From Dysidea avara (lineage: Eukaryota > Porifera > Demospongiae > Dictyoceratida > Dysideidae), in contig NC_089275.1 of NCBI RefSeq assembly GCF_963678975.1, positions 24,365,977-24,429,976 on the forward strand: 64,000 nt of DNA. Reading direction: 5' to 3'. Positions 47,701 through 53,170 of this stretch are shown one piece after another. The translations under genes were made by a program, and so were the position numbers. Below the pieces are notes generated by a model. That model did not search any database. It was not told where the DNA came from and saw only the letters and a list, made by a program, of their open reading frames with translations. The stretch's first letter is position 1; each line of letters starts with the position of its first letter.

Positions 47701-49999
47701 AGTTGTGTAGTTATGGATGCTACTCTCTTCTCCAGCCACTGCCATGTTACTTAAGCAGGCCAAGTATGGTGCAACTCTCTCTTTTCATACTTCTCCAGCA
47801 GCACATGTTGCACATGTTGCGCATGTCCAGACACATATCTTAGTGTATTGAGCTCATTATCACTGTAAGTCATCTTGGGTGGCTTGTCACTAACAATTGC
47901 TACACTGCTTGGCTCTGCTGTAGAAAAAAGGTCTTCATATAAAGCTCTCAAATATTTTTAGGTTGACTGTTTGAGCTGCTAGTCGGACATAATTCAACCC
48001 AATGTGTTAGCAAAATGTTTTCCACAATGTAGAATTCTTGTGCGATGAAATTCTCGCCATAACTTTTCTTGTTTGGTGGTGACTAATTTGTAACCTTTCA
48101 GCGTAGTGAAAGTGTTTCTAAGTGCAAGCACAAGCTCTTCACTAAAAAAGCGTCGAATACTTCTATTGATGTTTTGTCGCTATCTGCAATTCTCCTCAAT
48201 AACTTCGTTGTAAATTCTCTTCCACTTTGTAACGAATTAAATGAACTGCCTTCTGCTTCGCTACAATACTCGCTTCAAACAATCTGCTAGCCATGTTAGC
48301 TAAGTCTCAGCCTTAGAAACAACATCTGTGATGTAGCCGAAACACCAATGTTATAGTGTGCGACTTCCGTTTCCAATCCCGTTGTAAAGTTTAGTATATC
48401 TATGCCTTCACCTGCAGATGTATGTACTAGTGAACATTTAATCCCTGATTCAGTCTAAACCCATGACTGAAGTTGTCCACTAGTAAGTGTAGGTGACCTC
48501 CCTTGTTTCCATACTTTTTCCTATGATACCTAATCACATTTAAAATACATAATTTTTCCTTATAGTTTAACTTTTTTTTGTAACATTATTATGACTGGTG
48601 AACCTGTGCATACCGCATCAAAAGAAAGGATGGCACCAGAGGTAATGTTTTTGACTGAACACAAGCCCCAAATATCAATTACTGAAGTGGCCATGATGCT
48701 TCGCTTTTAGCTCATTTCACCTCATTTCACCATGTTACAAACAAAGAACAGTAGGAGAAGGCCTCTGCTATCCACGACTGAATTAGGGTTTAAATGTCTA
48801 CTAATATATCTTCAGGTGTAGGCAACCTCCCTTGTTTCACTACTTTTTATTTCTATGATCCCTATATCAAACTTATCAGGGTTTTACCCATGCCGGTCGG
48901 CAGTGGTTCAAAGCGACCAGTACCCAACCAGTACAATTCTTACATGTATCACTGATGCACATGTAATATACTCTAATAAAATACACAAGCACTCTCTTAA
49001 TTTGTAACAATATTATGACTGGTAAAACCACACACAGAACAAAAGAACGGTGCCAGCTACAAGCTTATTGCTTTTGCCTAAACACGCACCCCAAATATCA
49101 AATATCAATTACTGAAATGGCAAAGTGGCCTTTACGCTTCATTTTCAGCTATGTTCAGCCCGTTATGCAGTGTTACAAATGAAGAAACACTGGGAGAAGG
49201 ACCTTTGCAGTCAATCAGTCACAACAGAAATTCAGATGATTCCCATCAAATGTATCCCGTGCCACTACTGCAAATAAACACCTTGCACTGTCAGCAAATA
49301 TAAATTGGACACAAAGGAGGACACAGATAAGTCCATGAAGCATGCATTGTAGGTAAAAAAGGTACCAAACGGCACCAGTCGAGTTGAAGCAATGAAAAAT
49401 CAAGCCTGTAGCCTTAACCGTTACCAAGTTACACTTGTCTGAAGTCAGGCAGTCAGCCAGTACAATTTTTTTTTACAAAACAATTGTTGCAACTTTTTGG
49501 AAGTGTTCAGGTCGTACTAAAGTCACATTTGGGCTTGGTTATACTTAACCAACCAACCAATACTGTCATAAAGGTATCGTGAAGCTGGTTTTAGGGTGCA
49601 ATTTTGACCAGAAAACCCCAAACTTTTATGAACACTGTATAATAGTGTGTAGTACATACAGTCAAGTTGTATACAGTAGCTTAACTACATAGCAGTGCTT
49701 TTTGAAGTTTGAAAAGAAATTGAAGTAGCTACCCCGTTATTTTCTGTGGCCCTTGAAGTGGCCTAATTTAGATCATACATATGCTTTGATCATGGTCTAT
49801 TATCTATGCTTTGATAATCACGCGGAGTAGCTACAGGAGCATAGTGTCACGTGCAATGATCATCTATAAACCTTACCGTCGCATAATTGCCGCGCTTTAC
49901 GTTGTAATATTCTGCAGTCAACGGTACTTCGACGGTTGAGTACTGTCTACATCTCTTAAGTACACTAACAAGTCTAATACAACTTTTAAAAGCCTTCAT
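11091..49999 (-). CDS. D2HGDH: D-2-hydroxyglutarate dehydrogenase, mitochondrial; 17-exon locus spanning 38.9 kb
   Basis: FAD-dependent oxidation of D-2-hydroxyglutarate to 2-oxoglutarate in mitochondria. The exons, 5' to 3' on the minus strand, are 49877-49999, 35953-36059, 20015-20092, 19922-19962, 19794-19874, 19640-19739, 19500-19593, 17730-17787, 17582-17670, 17445-17538, 16920-17050, 16793-16870, 16676-16744, 16515-16623, 11408-11491, 11188-11315, 11091-11132. They total 1,506 nt (501 residues plus TGA; animal homologues are about 520) with every phase matching. Residues 1-25 are a basic, acid-free presequence. The FAD domain shows [28 protein letters not shown] and [15 protein letters not shown]; the metal/substrate site shows [13 protein letters not shown] and SPEHGLGF; the C-terminus reads [10 protein letters not shown]. 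All introns are GT-AG except intron 12, which has a GC donor. Introns 1 and 2 (13.8 and 15.9 kb) are filled with transposons. The reading frame shows no damage. Confidence 0.93.
11492..12930. other. part of D2HGDH intron 14, no further gene
   Basis: Apart from the 60-bp MITE at 11,719, no coding region is supported here. The 78-residue minus-strand frame at 11,851-12,087 has no known motif. Confidence 0.45.
11719..11778. mobile_element. 60-bp MITE, hAT-like
   Basis: Terminal repeats AGGGGCAGATCCAG and (from the other end) AGGGGTGGATCCAG enclose a short GC-rich centre. The flanks duplicate GAGATGC, or TGAGATGC if the terminal T is shared (11,711-11,718 and 11,778-11,785). An 8-bp duplication fits hAT elements. 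Confidence 0.75.
12931..14602. mobile_element. 1.67-kb element with 26-bp perfect TIRs
   Basis: Left end TATAGTGCAGGAAGTCATAA then ACTTCC at 12,931-12,956; its perfect inverse lies at 14,577-14,602. TA at both outer edges could be the target duplication. It contains a nested 336-bp MITE. No transposase was recognised; the minus-strand frame at 14,278-14,475 shows no known motif. Confidence 0.6.
13015..13350. mobile_element. 336-bp MITE with 7-bp target duplication
   Basis: TIRs of about 70 bp start CAAGAGTTTATAATATA (left) and CAAGAGTTCATAATATA (right, inverted) and continue through GAGGGAGGGAGAGT and CCAACACTGTATTACCTGG. The flanks are identical, CTCCCAC at 13,008-13,014 and 13,351-13,357. 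No coding capacity. Confidence 0.88.
14603..15000. other. no gene seen
   Basis: No gene supported; contains the upstream flank of the fibrinogen-domain pseudogene. Confidence 0.4.
15001..15781 (+). pseudogene. fibrinogen-related (FReD) secreted protein, disabled
   Basis: Intronless and on the opposite strand to its host gene, within D2HGDH intron 14. Residues 1-30 are a signal peptide (Thr-rich, then [11 protein letters not shown]). A fibrinogen C-terminal domain follows: [75 protein letters not shown], and an end at [12 protein letters not shown]. In the family this domain binds acetylated or sugar ligands, often in innate immunity. Two lesions are visible: an in-frame TGA at 15,283-15,285 between QRR and DGTEDF (a CGA-to-TGA change would explain it), and a 1-base deletion near 15,551-15,556 just before the poly-A run in the Asn-Asp-rich calcium loop. 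Sequencing error is the alternative for the second. Ficolin versus generic FReD cannot be decided. Confidence 0.85.
16515..17787 (-). CDS. D2HGDH: D2HGDH exons 8-14
   Basis: Seven exons cover the rest of the FAD domain ([20 protein letters not shown]) and the start of the cap/C-terminal domain ([34 protein letters not shown], ending GYGHIGD). The exon 12 donor reads AAG followed by GCATGT, a GC-AG intron; homology demands this site because DLTK must join VNAVWGLRE. Confidence 0.94.
17788..19499. other. D2HGDH intron 7, no gene seen
   Basis: 1.7-kb intron with AT-rich unique-looking DNA and no coding region or transposon end that I could identify. Confidence 0.45.
19500..20092 (-). CDS. D2HGDH: D2HGDH exons 3-7 (FAD-binding core)
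   Basis: Five short exons (78, 41, 81, 100, 94 nt) encode the N-terminal FAD (PCMH-type) subdomain: [63 protein letters not shown] and [20 protein letters not shown]. The intron between exons 5 and 6 (19740-19793) is only 54 bp, in frame and without a stop codon. Confidence 0.95.
20093..21276. other. start of D2HGDH intron 2; unrecognised frames
   Basis: A palindromic GGAATTCC-type patch lies near 20,185-20,310 (AGGAGTAATTCCTATAAG and TACTTATAGGATTTACTTCC). Two consecutive plus-strand frames (20,555-20,833 and 20,837-21,106, about 90 residues each) have a coding look but no motif I recognise; they may be one broken gene. A third frame overlaps the second. Confidence 0.3.
21290..21365 (+). 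repeat. left subterminal GAATCA array
   Basis: At least five GAATCA/GAATC words in about 75 bp, directly inside the left TIR of the 13.8-kb element, mirrored by an array inside its right TIR. Such arrays usually bind transposase. Confidence 0.65.
21451..21945 (+). pseudogene. 5' exon region of the host element's transposase-like gene
   Basis: Two open segments: 21,451-21,735 with several cysteines, and 21,748-21,945 ([18 protein letters not shown] through [10 protein letters not shown]), which ends at a GTATGC donor. The expected next exon begins at 28,108 after a TTTTTTCCTGCAG acceptor. The second transposon lies exactly between them. The join is one base out of phase, so the gene is probably damaged. 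The assignment to the same gene rests on position and splice signals. Confidence 0.45.
22103..22300. mobile_element. GTGACC-type MITE with 37-bp TIRs
   Basis: GTGACCGGACTTGACAAAAC at the left and the near-perfect inverse (GTGACCAGATTTGACAAAAC) at the right; both continue CAGGCTTCCACACACATCCA. It belongs to the same terminal family as 22,413, 42,259 and 50,102. Confidence 0.8.
22413..22653. mobile_element. diverged copy of the 42,259 MITE
   Basis: Left part TGAACTGGGCCTGC, ACATGTGGGCACAAACTACA and ATATCTCAGTACTG matches the inverse of the right part of the 42,259-42,508 element; the right end TGTGCCC-TATAGCAGGTCCAGTCACA matches the other end. Much older than the 42.3-kb copy. Confidence 0.65.
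22654..23107. other. no gene seen
   Basis: Intronic-looking AT-rich DNA between the MITEs and the nested element. Confidence 0.4.
23108..23197 (+). repeat. left TIR, itself a nested palindrome
   Basis: Within the TIR, CCAGACCCTT (23,122-23,131) pairs with AAGGGTCTGG (23,177-23,186), and between them GCCGCTTAT pairs with ATAAGCGGC. One strand could fold into a long imperfect hairpin. Confidence 0.9.
23448..26310 (+). pseudogene. DUF6589-family putative transposase, multi-exon, disabled
   Basis: Pieces in order: 23,448-23,830 (CxxC pair [10 protein letters not shown], then a Ser/Pro-rich tail); about 23,852-24,310 ([26 protein letters not shown], then after a frameshift at a T8 run [31 protein letters not shown]); about 24,365-24,480 ([20 protein letters not shown]); 24,541-25,270 (acidic linker, then [38 protein letters not shown] at a GT donor); 25,509-25,847 ([20 protein letters not shown]); 26,014-26,310 ([20 protein letters not shown]). 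The order and motifs match a transposon-associated family I know as DUF6589, whose catalytic role is unproven. Stops and frameshifts break it. Residual frames and near-perfect TIRs suggest recent loss. Confidence 0.75.
26349..27807 (-). pseudogene. RecQ-like SF2 DNA helicase of the transposon, disabled
   Basis: Starts [20 protein letters not shown] at 27,807. Motif 0 [11 protein letters not shown] and motif I LPTGYGKS are in the first exon (GTAAGG donor near 27,624). The next part (about 27,300-27,555) shows [21 protein letters not shown] and the Walker B box as LVVDKVHC, where the family has an acidic residue at the Lys (27,298-27,300). Then ALTATATR (motif III), TVVFCRSLK (motif IV), [15 protein letters not shown] (motif V) and [10 protein letters not shown] (motif VI). 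A frameshift separates the last two blocks near 26,750. The Walker B change alone should abolish ATP hydrolysis. Its end faces the end of the DUF6589 gene about 40 bp away. Confidence 0.85.
27958..28047 (-). repeat. right TIR, itself a nested palindrome
   Basis: Inverse of the left TIR with the same two internal stem pairs (CCAGACCCTT/AAGGGTCTGG and CGCTTAT/ATAAGCG). The terminal bases read GACTAA. Confidence 0.9.
28095..31083 (+). pseudogene. transposase-like gene of the 13.8-kb element, disabled
   Basis: Opens after a CCTGCAG acceptor with [20 protein letters not shown]. Continues with a Ser/Thr-rich linker (28,518-29,033), a conserved core in drifting frames ([141 protein letters not shown]) and an acidic tail (30,793-31,083, [15 protein letters not shown]). 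I recognise this family as recurrent in cnidarian and sponge genomes, always transposon-like, but know no biochemical name. Numerous frameshifts and stops show decay. Confidence 0.6.
31330..32675 (+). repeat. coding minisatellite, 27- and 39-bp units with a 306-bp higher order
   Basis: Units of 27 bp (encoding VKTSSLVPQ) and 39 bp ([13 protein letters not shown]) are mixed; all are multiples of 3, so the frame is kept. Most carry a GGTACC site. In the second half a block of about 306 bp (102 residues) is repeated, showing segmental duplication on top of unit duplication. Units are nearly identical, so the expansion is recent compared with the decay of flanking genes. Confidence 0.95.
31398..32758 (+). 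CDS. repetitive Ser/Thr/Pro/Lys linker protein segment
   Basis: Two frames, 31,398-31,865 and 31,862-32,758, are separated by loss of a single C in one GGTACCCC (near 31,860), which creates a TAG. The product is [20 protein letters not shown] repeats ending [15 protein letters not shown]. It is predicted to be disordered, positively charged and phosphorylation-prone. It lies between the transposase-like gene and the Ulp1-PHD gene on the same strand and may be a linker of a larger polyprotein or an artefact of repeat expansion. Confidence 0.5.
33080..33993 (+). pseudogene. Ulp1/SENP-type (C48) cysteine protease fused to a PHD finger
   Basis: An upstream stretch near 33,100-33,260 ([18 protein letters not shown]) lies before the clear protease frame at 33,277-33,759. 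Catalytic features of C48 peptidases are present in order: INHWVIIS (His), ELYDSLQ (Asp), and [11 protein letters not shown] (Gln-less in front, catalytic Cys). An in-frame TAG at 33,757-33,759 follows KESF; the same frame then continues into a PHD finger ([37 protein letters not shown]) with the C4HC3 spacing. The family deconjugates SUMO-like modifiers; PHD fingers read histone H3 tails. The fusion is known from large transposons of early animals. The TAG and a frame break near 33,270 suggest decay, although the protease core is intact. Confidence 0.82.
33994..34880. other. right arm of the 13.8-kb element, no gene
   Basis: AT-rich then more GC-balanced sequence between the PHD finger and the GAATCA array. 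No coding region supported. Confidence 0.4.
34888..35018 (+). repeat. right subterminal GAATCA array
   Basis: About ten GAATCA/GAATC words at irregular 10-20 bp spacing, ending about 40 bp inside the right terminus. The words lie on the plus strand at both ends, so the arrays are not mirror images. Confidence 0.65.
35570..35646. mobile_element. 77-bp hairpin element with the same terminal motif as the 4.9-kb transposon
   Basis: TAGTCTTGCGTGCCAGAC at the left and its imperfect inverse (TAGTCCCGCATTCCAGAC) at the right, with an inner pair TGTGTGGGGG/CCCCCATACACA. The outer words match the 4.9-kb element's TIR (TTAGTCTTGCGTGGCCAGAC). It resembles a solo folded terminus or a minimal MITE of that group. 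Confidence 0.6.
35661..35722. repeat. (TAGG)n followed by (CA)n microsatellites
   Basis: About six TAGG units run directly into a CA array of roughly 18 units with one CG interruption. Confidence 0.95.
35953..36059 (-). CDS. D2HGDH: D2HGDH exon 2
   Basis: Bounded by TATAG acceptor and GTACGT donor. Encodes [20 protein letters not shown] then [15 protein letters not shown], the segment just N-terminal to the FAD-binding domain. It is isolated by 13.8 kb on its 5' side and 15.9 kb on its 3' side. Confidence 0.9.
36215..37330 (+). repeat. dispersed ~1-kb repeat, copy B
   Basis: Same landmarks as copy A (CACAATACCATCCTGGTACC, three CTGC units near 36,405, TTTGTCCTCCTTTG, CAGTCATAATAAT), but with an insertion of about 400 bp around 36,600-36,990. 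Confidence 0.7.
37268..37447. repeat. foldback at the end of repeat copy B
   Basis: ACAAGTATAAGGAAAA at the left pairs with TTTTCCCTATACTTGT at the right. The arms include the phrase ATTAGGGATCATGG and its inverse. Similar single arms occur at 1,750, 40,615 and 48,530. Confidence 0.65.
37600..38145 (+). repeat. dispersed ~1-kb repeat, copy C (partial)
   Basis: Shares ATGCTTTCAACAAATTGCTA, AAGTGTAACTCAATAACAGC, TTTTTGGCATACCGCAGTAC and GTCATAATAAT with copies A and B; the 5' part is missing. Confidence 0.65.
38146..38407. mobile_element. 262-bp foldback element
   Basis: Arms of about 115 bp, starting ACAAGTGCACAAAA at both ends and continuing AAAAAGTACTGAAACAA and AGTAGTGCACGAT to AATCACAGTAAAACAATAAG, close around a loop of about 35 bp. 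The arms are over 85% alike by eye. Ends resemble the foldback attached to copy B. Confidence 0.85.
38415..38600 (-). repeat. SINE-like repeat related to 40,325-40,560
   Basis: Shares GTTGAGCACCA, ACCTAGCTAA-type and AAGTGGTCTCCTTCAACCAC with the 40.3-kb copy. The overlapping frames are not conserved. Confidence 0.5.
39736..40031. repeat. 148-bp tandem duplication
   Basis: Two adjacent copies (39,736-39,883 and 39,884-40,031) of a unit starting ATGCTATTTTCTAAGTTTTG and ending AGATGTCAAGTTTAAT, with about eight differences. Confidence 0.92.
40325..40560 (-). mobile_element. SINE-like repeat with tRNA-type B box
   Basis: On the minus strand GGGTTTGATCCCTGG resembles a Pol III B box (GGTTCGANNCC). 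Partner copy at 38,415-38,600. No clear A box or tail could be fixed. Confidence 0.5.
40615..41390. other. foldback arm, then no gene
   Basis: Begins with a single arm of the ACAAGTATAAGGAAAA family. The motif TACTCTAACAGAGCAGTCA at 41,233-41,251 is shared with two copies near 53,290. No gene seen. Confidence 0.4.
41397..42840 (+). pseudogene. P-element/THAP9-like transposase relic
   Basis: Fragments in shifting frames: [16 protein letters not shown] (coiled coil), [75 protein letters not shown], then [14 protein letters not shown] and [17 protein letters not shown]. The Leu-Asp-Glu box preceding a GxxxGF block, and the earlier RWHP and LPSxRTLRDY words, match P-superfamily transposases. Several stops and frameshifts; a 250-bp MITE is inserted at 42,259. 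The THAP zinc finger was not found. Confidence 0.72.
42259..42508. mobile_element. 250-bp MITE inserted in the P-like transposase
   Basis: TIRs TGTGACCGGGCCTGCGAAAA and inverse, continuing AGGGCATGTGGGCACA, differ at one base over 37. Flanks are TATA on both sides. Taking TA as the duplication, removal rejoins the transposase in frame (LPQ then YIMLTLDE); with a 4-bp TATA duplication the frame would be lost. The element is therefore probably a TA-inserting MITE and younger than much of the decay. Confidence 0.9.
42973..43290 (-). pseudogene. C-terminal fragment of a second P-like transposase
   Basis: The frame contains [39 protein letters not shown] and KRRL. The ENYFGxQRxRxGRxDNP motif is typical of the C-terminus of P-element/THAP9-like transposases. 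It lies tail to tail with the plus-strand relic at 41.4-42.8 kb. Only the last 100 residues remain. Confidence 0.6.
43488..43655 (+). repeat. left LTR
   Basis: Matches the right LTR at both ends but carries about 80 extra bases (GAGTTTTGTACATGTAGG through ATGATTGGT). The 5' edge is uncertain by several bases. Confidence 0.65.
43662..44274 (+). pseudogene. gag region of the Ty3/gypsy element
   Basis: Two overlapping frames: 43,662-43,898 ([32 protein letters not shown]) and 43,933-44,274 ([53 protein letters not shown]). This is the capsid pattern of Ty3/gypsy gag with a frameshift near 43,900. A zinc knuckle should follow near 44,310, where only CNNC and a GGDIM-like remnant remain. Confidence 0.8.
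44738..46204 (+). pseudogene. reverse transcriptase and RNase H of the Ty3/gypsy element
   Basis: [36 protein letters not shown] (catalytic Asp), a frameshift near 45,275, then [17 protein letters not shown] and [10 protein letters not shown] (the YxDD box), [12 protein letters not shown]; a stop at 45,601 precedes [11 protein letters not shown]. RNase H: 45,878-46,204 with [15 protein letters not shown] and [13 protein letters not shown]. No protease domain could be recognised before RT. Confidence 0.9.
46470..47025 (+). pseudogene. integrase of the Ty3/gypsy element
   Basis: Zinc-binding remnant near 46,490-46,560 ([14 protein letters not shown]), then the core at 46,639-47,025: [12 protein letters not shown] (first Asp), [14 protein letters not shown] (the usual SDNG is SENG, so the second catalytic Asp is changed) and [19 protein letters not shown] (third catalytic Glu displaced). 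Inactive. Confidence 0.85.
47034..47420 (+). pseudogene. C-terminal pol tail of the Ty3/gypsy element
   Basis: Small basic domain [20 protein letters not shown] and [11 protein letters not shown] followed by a Ser/Pro tail with [14 protein letters not shown], the usual end of gypsy integrase. No chromodomain is apparent. A GA-rich polypurine tract (AGAGGGAGGAGA, about 47,424-47,435) precedes the right LTR. Confidence 0.75.
47437..47523 (+). repeat. right LTR (internally deleted)
   Basis: Begins TGTAGTATCTTGAGAATGTG after the purine tract; ends ACCCTACCATA like the left LTR. Confidence 0.65.
47751..48290 (-). pseudogene. relic gene of unknown transposon-associated family
   Basis: Starts about 48,290 with [20 protein letters not shown] and drifts through frames ([32 protein letters not shown]) to the open end at 47,751-47,951 ([43 protein letters not shown]). 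The phrase NELNxLRYxxGxxxxxLLxKYEKR is one I associate with transposon-encoded proteins of sponges and cnidarians; I cannot name it. Confidence 0.45.
48415..48890 (-). repeat. dispersed ~1-kb repeat, copy D1
   Basis: Inverse orientation to copies A-C: ACCTGCAGATGTATGTACTA, ACTAATTTAATCCCT-type phrase, ATTATTATGACTGGTGAACC and CATACCGCATCAAAAGAAAG match copy A inverted. Internal duplication of the GAATTAGGG-TTTAAATGT block near 48,790. Confidence 0.65.
49000..49630 (-). repeat. dispersed ~1-kb repeat, copy D2
   Basis: ATATTATGACTGGTAAAACC, CCAAATATCAATTACTGAA, ACAAAGGAGGACACAGATAA, CAAGTTACACTTGTCTGAAG and GACCAGAAAACCCCAAACTT are the inverse of the copy A/B landmarks, including the outer end. 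Confidence 0.7.
49877..49999 (-). CDS. D2HGDH: D2HGDH exon 1 (targeting presequence)
   Basis: 41 codons from ATG at 49,999 to a GTAAGG donor at 49,876. The start [20 protein letters not shown] is basic, amphipathic and free of acids. The following [17 protein letters not shown] joins in phase 0 to exon 2 ([14 protein letters not shown]), which matches the spacing before the FAD domain in known D2HGDH proteins. No TATA box was seen upstream. Confidence 0.82.
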
Positions 50000-50101
50000 C
50001 TTGCTCCCGATGGATCCAGAGCTCAGCGATGTATCTCGGATGTATCAGTATATCTAATTATAAGCGCAGATGTAAATATAATTATCTAGGTGCGCGTAAT
50101 G

Positions 50102-50327
50102 ATCACCCTGACCAATTTTTGCAAAAAGGGGTCTTCCACACACATCCAATTCTATAAATTCAGAAAACTACGCATTAATGTGAAAATTTATCCATCTACT
50201 AAGCTATGTTGGTGCTCACTACTGACCAAATTTCAAGTCAATAGCATTGTATAGTTTCCAATGAGTCATCAAAGTTGGTAAATTGGATGTGGTGAAAGAC
50301 CCCCTTTCGCAAATCCGGTCACAATTA
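50102..50327. mobile_element. GTGACC-type MITE, diverged
   Basis: Arms GACCAATTTTTGCAAAAAGG, TCTTCCACACACATCCAATT and the inverse AATTGGATGTGGTGAAAGAC, CGCAAATCCGGTCACA. Related to the 22,103 element by the CCACACACATCCA block. Confidence 0.7.
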
Positions 50328-52190
50328 CTGATATTTTTATTGAGGTCAAGTGCTGAAGGTGTGTAGGACATTTGATCATACAGCATGTTTAAAGATGGTA
50401 TATTAAGTAGCTATATATGTTTGCAGAAAGTCATGACTAGACCAGTATGGGAAGCTCATACTAGAGAAATCAACTCAGTCTACAACAAAAACTACAACAG
50501 CCACAATGGCTTAATGTAGTTAGTGTACTTATATAACTACACAAACTACTTATATAACTACATTAACTACTACACTAACTAGCTACTTGTAATTTTAGTA
50601 ATCATTTAAAGTCTCCAGTTCCTGTTAGGCTAGGCTGCAGCACATGTTGTTGTCAGATCTTCAGTGTAAAGTGATAATAATAGTAATAACTACAACTACT
50701 TATATAACATACCGGAGAGTCAGGCTTATGATGAGCGCATTTGGGAAGTGCTCAGTGTGAGCATGCTTTTCACCATTGGTGTTTGTGGCTACTGGTACAT
50801 GGTGGCATGGGCAACTACTGTGTTATAGTAATTGTTTGTTCAGGCTGCAATGTAATTAGCCTTGCGTTGTGTTTATAAGACCTGCTGTGATGTGTTTGTG
50901 GAGTCATTGGTCATCAACAAATCATCCTATATCATCTAATGTCCATCTGGCCTTCTCCAAGGGTCACATTAATTGATTCTGGAGGCCATCCTGGGGTTTA
51001 CAGCTGTCCAGCTTTTTAACAGTCAGTGTTGGGGATGGTGATCTGCCCAGGAAAAACAGAATTATGTGCACCATATAGTGGACTGGCCTGGGATCCCTTA
51101 ATGGTGTGTCATACATGCTGCAGAGAATAGATTTTGGTAATGATAGCTAAAAGCCGTATAGTGTGCTTTGTTCAAAAGTAGCTACTATAGTAGACTAGTA
51201 TATAGTTAACCTACAACTCAGCTACATAGCTGGTCAGCTAAAAGATTTTAACATGTGCTAGTTATAGAGCTGCAGCTAATTATAAACAACACTATACATA
51301 GCTACACCACAATGGCTACCCAATGGCCTTGAATTCACAAGTATGAAGTTCATCTCTATTATACAGTATATACCCCCTGCAGTTACTTTACATGATGCGC
51401 ATACTTCTGAACTTGAGTATTTAACTTACGTATGTGCATCATACTAAGGAGGCATACTGTCAACATGGCAATATATTTAATATGGTGAATTTGCATACAT
51501 AGCTAGGTACTATACTATAGCTATAGCTAATCATTCACTATATCATGTGGGCCATTTATATAAAAAACAGGATGAGGAGTGCATAATGAATGGCTCAATA
51601 GAGTCAATACACGAAGATAAATGCAGATTTTCTTCATGTATATTATTGTAAACCCTATCAGAGCTGCAACATGGAGGAGAGAGCAGAATGACTTTTCAGA
51701 AAGCCATAAATGTATTGCTATAGAATTTGAGGCCACGGGACCTAGAACAGCCATACATATTTCACTAGTAACTCATTTTGCCATGAAACAATGAGCTTGA
51801 AACTCTGCTTTTATGAAACAGAAAGCTGAGCATGAATAATCACTAAAATTAATTGATGGCTATCACCAGATTCACCACCCATTAAATGCGTATGTTACTT
51901 CCATGATGTACCAATGAAAAATAAGGTTCATAGATTATATGTTTATTATTTTGAATTAAGCATCCAGAATCTACATAAGGTATGACTTGATCATGAAGTT
52001 TGTGTCCACGTGCATTTTGTAAGCCCTGTTTTTGCAAGCCTGGTCACATTTTGTAACAGTGCTCATAGATCACTACTATATATTATGTTCTAGCTACTAT
52101 ATAGTCATTGAGAGAACCTATATAAAGATTAGAGGCATGAAACCCTGTACAATTCTATACAAATGAAAATCTAATGACGTGCAATGTCAA
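50328..52190. other. no gene seen
   Basis: 1.9 kb of AT-rich DNA rich in TAGCTA-type words with no supportable gene. A partial right end of the 42,259-type MITE (GCCCTGTTTTTGCAAGCCTG then GTCACA) lies at 52,026-52,051. Confidence 0.45.
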
Positions 52191-52194
52191 TACT

Positions 52195-52760
52195 CAGTAT
52201 TTATTTATTATTGATACTGTGCAGACTGCAGACCTCCATTAGGGAAAGCACAGATACACACAAGAAAACATATATATAAAGCATACAACATTTAGTCTAT
52301 AGCTGGGTTAATACAAAAATAGTCTACAATCCTTTTCTTAAAGTCATCTATATTGCTTGCTTCAATTTGCAGTAGCTGGGTGGTTGCATGTTCCATATTT
52401 TAATAGTGGTAGGAAAAAATGAGTGAGAATAAACGTTTAAGTGAGCTGATACCTGTCTGAATCTCTGAGAGTATTCTAGACAGATGAGGACTCCACAACA
52501 TGGGCTGATAGACTGTTCCAGTTGTTTATTGTATGAATTGTAAGAAACTAACTTATCCAGCTGAAATATTTTGCATCTGTATAATATTGTGAGTCTTAAT
52601 TGTGACCTTTAGTAGTGGAGGTCTGATGCATTTATAGCTATAGCAATACATCTTTTTGATGCTGAGTCAATTTAGTTGGTGAGAAATCCAAAATTATTCC
52701 AAGGCAAGCACCCAATCACAATCCTGGCTCCTAACTGGGCATAAGTGCAACAATTCTCCT
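52195..52760 (-). mobile_element. 3' end of a non-LTR retrotransposon (LINE)
   Basis: On the minus strand, drifting frames read ASKRCIAIAINASDLHY, RLTILYRCKIFQLDKLVSYN, HSFFPTTIKIWNMQP and IDDFKKRIVDYF, the usual C-terminus downstream of a LINE reverse transcriptase (SFFPRTIxxWN). It ends with a short 3' UTR and an AATAAATAAATA tail. The rest of the element is absent. Confidence 0.6.
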
Positions 52761-53162
52761 TAATAAACATTGTAGGGGATTTCTCTTTATTCTTTATTTT
52801 GTTTATAATATCTGCACTGTAACTGTAGCAGGAAGTTAAAAACTCTGCATGTTGAATGCAGAAAATACCAGAGTGGCTTGAGTCTTAATTGATCCCCCAG
52901 ACAACTTGTGTGGCAACATTAACCATATATTATTGTACATATTGCACACCGTTTAGTTTTCCACATTTTAAACTTTCATGCAGGTTTCACTACAGCAGCT
53001 AGGGTTGAGAGGAACATGCTCATTATTGTAATAATCAGTTAACCTAAATGTGTAGATATTATAAACACTACTGGAGAATTTACCATATGAAAACACCATG
53101 AAAAGACTGTGAAAATTTTGAAATACCCATGAAATCCATTCAAATTTCATGGGATGCCTATA
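52761..53162. other. no gene seen
   Basis: No gene or clear repeat identified. Confidence 0.4.
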
Positions 53163-53170
53163 CCCATGAA

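Larger units (their letters stand above)
36060..49876 (-). other. D2HGDH intron 1 (13.8 kb), transposon-filled
   Basis: No exon of another host gene was recognised inside; contents are listed separately. The stretch 38,600-39,730 shows no gene or clear repeat. Confidence 0.7.

Noticed and set aside
51527..51754. 75-residue minus-strand frame
   Set aside because: No motif, AT-rich background, and no splice-linked neighbours.
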